Assembly (NCBI GenBank): GCA_964459305.1
Contig: CAYWNA010000244.1
Span: forward strand, 1-20,581
DNA from: CAYWNA01 sp964459305
Lineage (GTDB): Bacteria; Planctomycetota; Planctomycetia; Pirellulales; Pirellulaceae
Direction: 5' to 3'
DNA: 20,581 bases
Shown here: positions 15,502 to 20,581 of the stretch, piece after piece
Layout: every line of letters starts with the position of its first letter
Numbering within the stretch: the stretch's first letter is position 1
Notes under the pieces: generated by a model
The model's input: the letters and a program-made list of their open reading frames with translations, nothing else
The model's database searches: none
What the model was told of the DNA's origin: nothing
Program-made: the position numbers and the translations under genes

Positions 15502-16574
15502 GGATCCTGGGTCTCAATACGCCATCGCAAGACGAGGGAGGCGATGAGTCCGCGGTTTCGGGCTATTGGGCGATTCCAGCCCACGTGATCGCCCGGCTGA
15601 TTGAGAAGTACTGCTCTGATTCGGCTGACGGCAAACCACAACCTGAGGCTGCCGACTCTGCATTTGAATCGATCCACCAGTTGGAAATGGAGCTCAAATC
15701 GCTGCTGGAGACGTATGCCCGGCAGCATCCGAAAGTCCAGGAGACCGAGACGCGACTTAAGGCCCTACAGGCCGTGGAGGACAGGATCGGCAAGACATCG
15801 TCGACCAACGCGGCGGCAACGTCACTCATCCTGCGCAGCGCCGAAGAATTCGAATGCAGACTGAACGAAGTTGAAGCGGAACTCCAGCGGGTCGTGAATC
15901 TTGAAGACAGAGGTTACGCAAGCGCCGCTGCCGTGGAATCCTCGCGTCGACAGTTGGCGATCATCCGCTGGGAATACGCCACCCAGATTCGCGTGCTGGA
16001 ACTCGAATTGAAGGAGGCACAGACTGCCCGTGAGACCGCGTTCCGCGTCCTCACGCAGGCGAGGGCACTGTCAGAGTCTGAGCGGATCGAGAAACATGGT
16101 GAGGGCCGAACTGCTCGGCTTCGTGCCGAACGAGCCAAGACGTTGCTGGAACTCTACCGCAAAGTGGGCCCGACCGAGCCCCCGCCGCTTGAACCCGTCG
16201 ACGAAGAGGCTCGCGCGGACGGCACAGAAGTCGAGGATCCTGCCGAGTTGATCTGGGACGTGCTGGGTGTGAAGCTCCGACCACTTTCACGCGATGAATT
16301 GCCGAACAACCGTTACCGCGGCGGGATGCAAGTCACCGAAATCCGCAAGGGCAGTCCAGCCGTAGAAGCGAAGCTGCGGGTAGACGACATCATCGCTGGC
16401 CTCCATCATTGGGAAACCACGTCGGTGGAGAACGTTGTCTTTGTCTTGAACCATCCCGACCTGCAGCCAAAGCCAGACCGGCCCTTTGACGTCAGGGTGC
16501 TCGTACTGCGCGACGGCGAGATGCTGTTCACTACGCTATCGCAACAGGAGATGAAAAGTGCGGCTGTCCGGTAG
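15483..16574 (+). CDS. C-terminal part of a trypsin-like protease/coiled-coil/PDZ protein
   Basis: The frame opens with a GTG at 15483, but protein-like sequence in the same frame already begins near 15409 (DFVCEKTADAALVSV), just where the kinase similarity ends. So the gene appears to have lost its 5' half at a recombination junction. Residues 1-45 (DHQLVGILGLNTPSQDEG, GYWAIPAHVIARLIEKY) resemble the end of an HtrA/trypsin-like domain, without the catalytic triad. A long charged helix or coiled coil follows (about 55-225). Residues about 250-350 form a PDZ domain (LGVKLRPLS, GGMQVTEIRKGSPAVEAKL, RVDDIIAGL). No signal peptide remains. Past the TAG at 16572-16574 the frame stays open to a TGA at 16731-16733. 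It may be untranslated now; a full-length relative would act in the periplasm. Confidence 0.65.
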   Translation: MDHQLVGILGLNTPSQDEGGDESAVSGYWAIPAHVIARLIEKYCSDSADGKPQPEAADSAFESIHQLEMELKSLLETYARQHPKVQETETRLKALQAVEDRIGKTSSTNAAATSLILRSAEEFECRLNEVEAELQRVVNLEDRGYASAAAVESSRRQLAIIRWEYATQIRVLELELKEAQTARETAFRVLTQARALSESERIEKHGEGRTARLRAERAKTLLELYRKVGPTEPPPLEPVDEEARADGTEVEDPAELIWDVLGVKLRPLSRDELPNNRYRGGMQVTEIRKGSPAVEAKLRVDDIIAGLHHWETTSVENVVFVLNHPDLQPKPDRPFDVRVLVLRDGEMLFTTLSQQEMKSAAVR

Positions 16575-16915
16575 CAGACCGCAAAGGCAGTCACAGGACC
16601 CGTCGTTTCGATCCAGGACACGAAGGCACTCCGCGCGGGCGATCACGCTATCGACGTTCAGCTCTTCAGCGACCAAGTCCCCAAGCCGGTCATCAGCCAA
16701 GAAAGCACCAAGGTCCTCGCCACGCGATCCTGACTCCGCATCGCGCTACGCCCAGGCAGGGCCGCGCGCCTGCATAGGATGTTAGTCCGGCTTTCAATAG
16801 GATAAGCAGGCAACGTGCGCCTTCCGGGGATTTCCGGCATGGTGAATAGGTAGGTTTCAGGTATAATCGGGGTTTGCGCGAGGGACGAGAACTTAGACCT
16901 AGAAGGGTATGTACG
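16575..16915. other. Post-stop open frame and promoter region
   Basis: From 16575 to 16733 the frame of the preceding gene stays open and looks like protein (TGPVVSIQDTKALRAGDH, then VQLFSDQVPKPVISQES), so the TAG may be a nonsense mutation in a longer gene. From 16734 to 16860 I see nothing definite. The promoter of the next gene begins at 16862. Confidence 0.45.
16862..16867 (+). promoter_or_regulatory. Perfect TATAAT -10 box upstream of the 703-aa exported protein gene
   Basis: TATAAT lies 48 bases before the ATG at 16916, placing the transcription start near 16874 with a leader of about 42 bases. There is no good -35 box at 16-18 bases upstream, so an activator or a different sigma factor may be used. 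Confidence 0.5.
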
Positions 16916-19027
16916 ATGTGGCTAACGAGCCGAATGTTCGTGGGAATGACCTGTTTCTCTGCTTTGTCGGTCCTTGCGCCGCACTGGACGGCGGCTCAGC
17001 CCCTTGAATCGCAGGTAAGGACGGCGCTGGAAGGAATGCACAACTGGCTCGGAGAGGGTGAGAATGGGAAAACGTGGCGGCACTTTCTGAAGTCCGACCA
17101 GTTGCTTGACGAGTTGGACAAGGGAAGGAGGGCGGACAGGACAACGGTTGAGGACATCCTGAACATTTATTCGGGTGACACAAGCGGCCTGGAAAGGGAG
17201 CGTTTTGTGGCGGTTCGCAAGGCGCTGGAAACGTGGCTGAGCGAGTTGCCGGAGATCGGGCTGGAGGATCTGCCACGGGCGGCGCGCGACGCCAAGGATG
17301 AGTTTGTCCCGACTACGGAGGAGGATGTCGCACGAACAAGGAAAGAAGTCGTTAATGCGATCGACGACCTGCACCGTCGACTGGCTCTCGGCAGCGAGGA
17401 AAACACGAATATGTGGAAGGGCTATCTGCGGTGGAGTGATATGGAAGAGCAACTCCAACGGGAAGATGGGCCGGACTGGCGGGTGCTTCTGACAATCGCA
17501 TCGAAATACTACGAGAACTATGTTGGGCTTGAGCTTCCGGAATTCAGGGCAGTTCGCGTGGACCTGAAAGAGTACGCCAATGCCGTCCTGTTCTCCTCAA
17601 ACTCGAAGGCACAGCAGTACTATGAACAGCACTTGGATGAACTGGCCGGACTATTGATCTCGTACGCCAAAGAGCCCAAGGCGGATGACGCCATCGAGAT
17701 CGGCAAGAGGTTGGGATGGCTGGAGAGGTTCGCTCAGGCGAAGGAGCTAGTAACGGCCGTCCGTCAGCACCACTCGCGTCCCAACATGTTCATGCAAGTG
17801 TCCGAGGGTCTGTTGCGGACAGGAATCGATACAGACGTCGACGAGCGGAAGGATGTCCAGGACGTCATCTTGGGCACGGATGTTTGGAGCGATGCCCACA
17901 TGAAAGGACGCTTCACACTGAATCTGATTCCCGGCCGGCAGCAAGGTCTCATGGACATTGGCCTGACCGGCACGGTGACCTCGGACAGCGTCGGTTGGAA
18001 TGGTCCGATAACGGTCTATAGCACTGGAGTGACCGACGTTGATGCGACAATGCGGGTGATTATGGATGCCACGGGGATTGATGCCCGGCCAGCCAGTGCA
18101 CGTTGCCAGGCAAGCAGCACGATTCAATCTTTCGACGGGCCCGCTCTTGCCCAATGGATCGCTTCGGGCCGCGCCGAGCGCGACAGACCCCTTGCCGAGG
18201 CGATCAGCGCCGCTCGCGCGGCTCGACGCGTGAAAAAACAAATCGACGGCGAAATGGGACCGGCCATGAAGAACGTAAACGAGCGGTATGTGAATGAGTT
18301 CCGCAATCCCTTGCTCCGTCGCGACGGTTTTCCCCAGACCCTGCAGTTCAGCACGACGGAGGACTACTTGCACCTCCGGGCACTGGAAGCCGGCGCCGAC
18401 CAGTTGGCAGCCCCAGGTAAACCACCTGAGTTCACTGGCAGCCATGACATGATGGTTAGAACGCACGAGTCCTTCTTTGCCAATTCCTCGCAAGCTGCCA
18501 TCGGCGGCATAACCGTGACGGACGAAGATGTGGCGGAATGGGCTGAGAGCATGGACGGCGAGGGGGCGGACGAGCAGGTCGCTGCCGAAGAGGATGATCC
18601 ATGGTCGATTACGTTCGCCTCCGAACGGCCCATCGACCTCCGATTCGACAATCAAAGAGTAACTATCTCGATTCGAGCCAAGCGGTTCACAAGCGGCGAC
18701 AGGGAGGTCAAGAAGCGGTTGCAGATTTCGGCCACATACTCCGTCGAAAAAGCGTCTCAAGGAGTCAAACTGACGAGGCAAGGAGACGTCGCAGTCGAGT
18801 TTGTGGGCAAAGTACGGCTGAAGGCGTCGGAGGTTGCCCTGAAGACGATTGTGAAAAAGAGATTCGATGCTCTGTTCGAGCCCCAGATTCTCTCCGAGGG
18901 CCTTGAGCTGCCGGACCAGTGGAAGAAGGCCGGCAAGCTGAAACTTCAGGAGATCCATTGTGACGATGGATGGCTGGCTCTGGCATGGCGCATGCCGTCC
19001 AAAGACGCGACGACGAACAGACGGTGA
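16916..19027 (+). CDS. Exported protein of unknown function (703 aa)
   Basis: I chose the ATG at 16916 because the product then starts with a proper signal peptide (MWLTSRMFVGMTCFSALSVL, cleavage near residue 26 after TAA) and GAAGGG lies about 9 bases upstream; a start at 16874 would put 14 charged residues in front and coincide with the expected transcription start. The first half is mostly helical and charged, with repeated WL/LDEL-type segments (about 30-260). A beta-rich middle part follows (about 310-390: GRFTLNLIPG, LMDIGLTGTVTSDSV). The C-terminus has an acidic linker (EGADEQVAAEEDD, about 560) and a beta-rich domain (IDLRFDNQRVTISIRAKRF, about 595-700). I recognise no enzyme motif. 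It appears intact, in contrast to its upstream neighbours. It resembles planctomycete-specific exported proteins from memory, untested. Confidence 0.75.
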   Translation: MWLTSRMFVGMTCFSALSVLAPHWTAAQPLESQVRTALEGMHNWLGEGENGKTWRHFLKSDQLLDELDKGRRADRTTVEDILNIYSGDTSGLERERFVAVRKALETWLSELPEIGLEDLPRAARDAKDEFVPTTEEDVARTRKEVVNAIDDLHRRLALGSEENTNMWKGYLRWSDMEEQLQREDGPDWRVLLTIASKYYENYVGLELPEFRAVRVDLKEYANAVLFSSNSKAQQYYEQHLDELAGLLISYAKEPKADDAIEIGKRLGWLERFAQAKELVTAVRQHHSRPNMFMQVSEGLLRTGIDTDVDERKDVQDVILGTDVWSDAHMKGRFTLNLIPGRQQGLMDIGLTGTVTSDSVGWNGPITVYSTGVTDVDATMRVIMDATGIDARPASARCQASSTIQSFDGPALAQWIASGRAERDRPLAEAISAARAARRVKKQIDGEMGPAMKNVNERYVNEFRNPLLRRDGFPQTLQFSTTEDYLHLRALEAGADQLAAPGKPPEFTGSHDMMVRTHESFFANSSQAAIGGITVTDEDVAEWAESMDGEGADEQVAAEEDDPWSITFASERPIDLRFDNQRVTISIRAKRFTSGDREVKKRLQISATYSVEKASQGVKLTRQGDVAVEFVGKVRLKASEVALKTIVKKRFDALFEPQILSEGLELPDQWKKAGKLKLQEIHCDDGWLALAWRMPSKDATTNRR

Positions 19028-19035
19028 CAGAAGCG

Positions 19036-19182
19036 ATGGCCGGAGCCCGCTCGCTGCCACAGGGCACCGTGAAGTTGATCAAGCCTGTCGACGAGGGTTA
19101 CGGCGCCTACTACTACCCCAACCAGAACGCGGATTACGTTGCTCCGAATCGGGGGTGGTCTGGCTGCCTGTGTCAGCCGTAG
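19036..19182 (+). CDS. Possible small protein or gene fragment (48 aa)
   Basis: An ATG 9 bases after the preceding stop opens a 48-residue frame, MAGARSLPQGTVKLIKPVDE and then GYGAYYYPNQNADYV, ending at a TAG at 19180-19182. It is rich in Tyr and Asn and looks more like protein than random frames do, but there is no clear ribosome site. It could be a remnant of a longer gene or a small partner of the preceding exported protein. Low certainty. Confidence 0.25.
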   Translation: MAGARSLPQGTVKLIKPVDEGYGAYYYPNQNADYVAPNRGWSGCLCQP

Positions 19183-19220
19183 GCGAATCCGGCCCTTGCT
19201 GCCAAATGACGCGGCAGCCC

Positions 19221-19679
19221 TCAAAGACTTGCCAATGCGGCTTCTTGGTCGTCGCAGATGTCGAAGACCCTGTCCAGTCTGCACCCGTGGAAGGTATCCC
19301 ACACAACCCGATTCAGCCCGCATAGAATCAGTTTGCCGTTGGCGGATTTCATGCGTTTGTTCAACGCAACCAATCTGGCCGCCATGGCAGTGTTCGTAGT
19401 GTCCAAAGCGGACAAGTCAACGATGACTCGGGGAGCACTGTCGGCATTCCCAAGCTCTTCGCAGAGACGATTGATTTGCTCAGGTTCCGGCGTGATTCCC
19501 GGCGCGACGCAGAGAATAACTACGCCCTCGACCGTTATCTTGCAGCACCATATTGGATATGCACAATCCGGGCATGGGGCGCTGCAAGGCCGCACGCCTC
19601 GGCGGAAACTCAACGTCTTGCTGCAGAACGGGCAGCGGCAACGCGTGTCTTCTGAAGAATTGGATTCAGTATTCGTCAT
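19221..19679 (-). CDS. STAS-domain protein with N-terminal zinc ribbon
   Basis: The 152-aa product begins at the ATG at 19679-19677 (a TTG at 19742 would add 21 unlikely residues). Residues 1-50 carry two CxxC pairs (CPFC and CPDC, about 19 residues apart, with extra cysteines) that could bind zinc. From about residue 50 a STAS domain follows, as in anti-sigma factor antagonists: VEGVVILCVAP, PRVIVDLSALDTTNTAMAAR, LVALNKRMKSANGKLILCGL and VFDICDD. The site where SpoIIAA-type proteins have the phosphorylated Ser (D-S-S) reads T-N-T here, so phosphorylation control may differ or be absent. STAS proteins bind partner-switching kinases; none is intact in this window. It is convergent with the 703-aa protein gene. 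Cytoplasmic. Confidence 0.8.
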   Translation of the reverse strand: MTNTESNSSEDTRCRCPFCSKTLSFRRGVRPCSAPCPDCAYPIWCCKITVEGVVILCVAPGITPEPEQINRLCEELGNADSAPRVIVDLSALDTTNTAMAARLVALNKRMKSANGKLILCGLNRVVWDTFHGCRLDRVFDICDDQEAALASL

Positions 19680-20146
19680 GGCGACGATTGTTGGAAGGCC
19701 GGAGTCGGTTGAGGAGTTTTGGGAAGTCCGCCAACAGTCCAACCGTGGTGTCTAACGGAAGAAGAGGCTTAGTTACCTTGCCCATTATCCATACGTTTGG
19801 TTCGACCGCAATGGCTAATCCGAGGGAATGCCCTCAGGGAAAGTCGGCGTACGAAATCGGCGAAACGTGACACCGCGAGTGGGACCCTTCGATCGTGTCA
19901 AACGCAACGTATACTGCCCACGGGCCAGATTGATCGTAACCCGACGCGTAAGCGAGGGCGTAACGCGTTGCCTCGCTGACGCATCGGGTTTCTATTAGAT
20001 GTGTTAAACTTGACGGCGGGCGGTATGTCCTCAGGTGGCAGCGGAGCAGCTATGTCAATCGCTCCGTTTTCGAGCGACAATGTTCCCGAACTTGAAGATT
20101 AGCTGTCAACCGTCTACGACCGGTCAGTGACCGAAAGGAGTTCCCG
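19680..20146. other. Intergenic region with a repeat and a possible promoter
   Basis: These 467 bases hold no credible gene. A TATACT (19910-19915) has a weak TTCGAT 16 bases upstream. The palindromic repeat at 19938-19990 is listed separately. A strong ribosome site (AAAGGAG) for the next gene lies at 20134-20140. Confidence 0.5.
19938..19990. repeat. Palindromic repeat (20-bp arms)
   Basis: AACCCGACGCGTAAGCGAGG (19938-19957) is the reverse complement of 19971-19990 at 18 of 20 positions, with a 13-base spacer that is itself nearly palindromic (TAACGCGTTG). From memory this kind of CCCGACGCGT...GCGAGG palindrome is very common between planctomycete genes. It lies 156 bases upstream of the methyltransferase gene start. 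Confidence 0.8.
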
Positions 20147-20581
20147 ATGAGAAAGTGTGGCTATCTCTGTCTGATGTCGCTGGTACCACTATGCATCTCC
20201 TCTGGATTTGCGAGGTCGGATGAGGCCGGAGATATCGTCGAGGCGGCGGGAGTCCAGGGAGGACTTGTGGTTCATGTCGGCTGCGGTGACGGGAGATTCA
20301 CGGCCGCGTTAGGGGCCAGCGACGGCTACGTTGTCCAGGGGCTGGATTCAAACCCCGATAACGTGGCCGAAGCCCGTCGGCACATTCAGTCGCTGGGCCT
20401 CTACGGAAAGGTAACGGCCGACTCCTTTGACGGAGAACGCCTGCCGTACACGGACAATCTGGTCAACTTGGTGGTGACCGGTGGCGAGTGTCAAGTGCCA
20501 AGGGAAGAGGTACTGCGCGTGTTAGCCCCCGGCGGCGTTGCGGTTACCCTCGACTCTCGACTTTCAACTCTCAACTCTTTC
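20147..20581 (+). CDS. Exported SAM-dependent methyltransferase-like protein, N-terminal part
   Basis: The frame runs off the right edge after 145 codons. The ATG at 20147 has AAAGGAG 6 bases upstream. Residues 1-22 look like a signal peptide (CGYLCLMSLVPLCISSGFA). A class I methyltransferase fold follows: motif I HVGCGDGRF (G45-C-G-D-G49), the acidic end of strand 2 at D67 (GLDSNPDNV), RLPYTDNLVNLV and EVLRVLAPGG (121-130). Exported methyltransferase domains of this kind usually precede a PQQ-type beta-propeller in planctomycetes, so the full protein may be much longer. After residue 133 the sequence becomes a low-complexity stretch (TLDSRLSTLNSF) encoded by CTCGACT/CAACTCT repeats, which looks like an inserted simple repeat. 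SAM is not expected in the periplasm, so catalysis is uncertain. Confidence 0.82.
   Translation, partial: MRKCGYLCLMSLVPLCISSGFARSDEAGDIVEAAGVQGGLVVHVGCGDGRFTAALGASDGYVVQGLDSNPDNVAEARRHIQSLGLYGKVTADSFDGERLPYTDNLVNLVVTGGECQVPREEVLRVLAPGGVAVTLDSRLSTLNSF
20549..20581. repeat. Pyrimidine-rich simple repeat within the methyltransferase gene
   Basis: The last 33 bases are imperfect repeats of CTCGACT, CTTTCAA and CTCAACT units, with purines only at scattered positions. The repeat keeps the frame open to the window edge and encodes a Ser/Leu/Thr/Asn stretch. Its full length is unknown because the window ends. Confidence 0.6.

Noticed and set aside
17747..19060. A 437-codon open frame on the minus strand opposite the 703-aa exported protein
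   Set aside because: It mirrors a GC-rich coding region; it lacks a ribosome site and its composition (His/Arg/Leu-rich, no domain) is not protein-like.

Overview
The window looks like a chromosome segment from a planctomycete, probably a Pirellulales-type bacterium, possibly from a metagenome. The grounds are the gene content: a DUF1559 prepilin-like protein followed by a small carboxypeptidase-regulatory-like lipoprotein, Tat-exported Gfo/Idh/MocA and aldo/keto reductase-like proteins, a hydrazine-synthase-alpha-like diheme protein fused to a SUMF1 domain, remnants of an ECF sigma factor/Ser-Thr kinase pair, an exported methyltransferase, and many short palindromic intergenic repeats. No tRNA, rRNA, CRISPR array or transposase gene was found.

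Layout. 1-1758 (minus): the N-terminus of an exported protein cut by the window edge, then a Tat-exported Gfo/Idh/MocA oxidoreductase. 1759-2117: divergent control region with a perfect 24-bp inverted repeat. 2118-7197 (plus): a two-gene operon of an aldo/keto reductase-like protein with two 4Fe-4S motifs and a 1272-aa exported sensor-like/diheme/SUMF1 fusion. The second gene carries a 77-bp palindromic repeat inside its reading frame. 7381-8896 (plus): DUF1559 prepilin-like protein plus lipoprotein. 8933-11757 (minus): a likely operon of cysteine hydrolase, tungsten-type aldehyde:ferredoxin oxidoreductase and a MoaD/ThiS-like sulfur carrier, with a good sigma-70-type promoter at 11818-11846. 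11758-12232: palindrome-rich intergenic DNA.

12233-16733 looks like a stretch of decaying genes: a frameshifted M23 peptidase, an EF-hand protein joined to a fragment of a DUF1349-like domain, an ECF sigma factor that seems to have lost most of its region 4, a kinase with a stop codon in its zinc-binding motif and no catalytic loop, and the C-terminal part of a protease/coiled-coil/PDZ protein. 16916-19027 is an intact 703-aa exported protein of unknown function behind a perfect TATAAT box. 19221-19679 (minus) is a zinc-ribbon/STAS protein. 20147-20581 begins an exported methyltransferase-like protein that runs off the window.

Functionally, the supported themes are exported redox proteins (Gfo/Idh, AKR-FeS, diheme-SUMF1), a molybdopterin/tungsten oxidoreductase unit with its presumed sulfur carrier, and remnants of planctomycete signalling genes. 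At least seven distinct palindromic repeat types occur in about 20 kb, one of them inside a coding region. I found no convincing new defence or mobile system. The best candidates for something unusual are the in-frame palindromic element and the cluster of chimeric or broken signalling genes.
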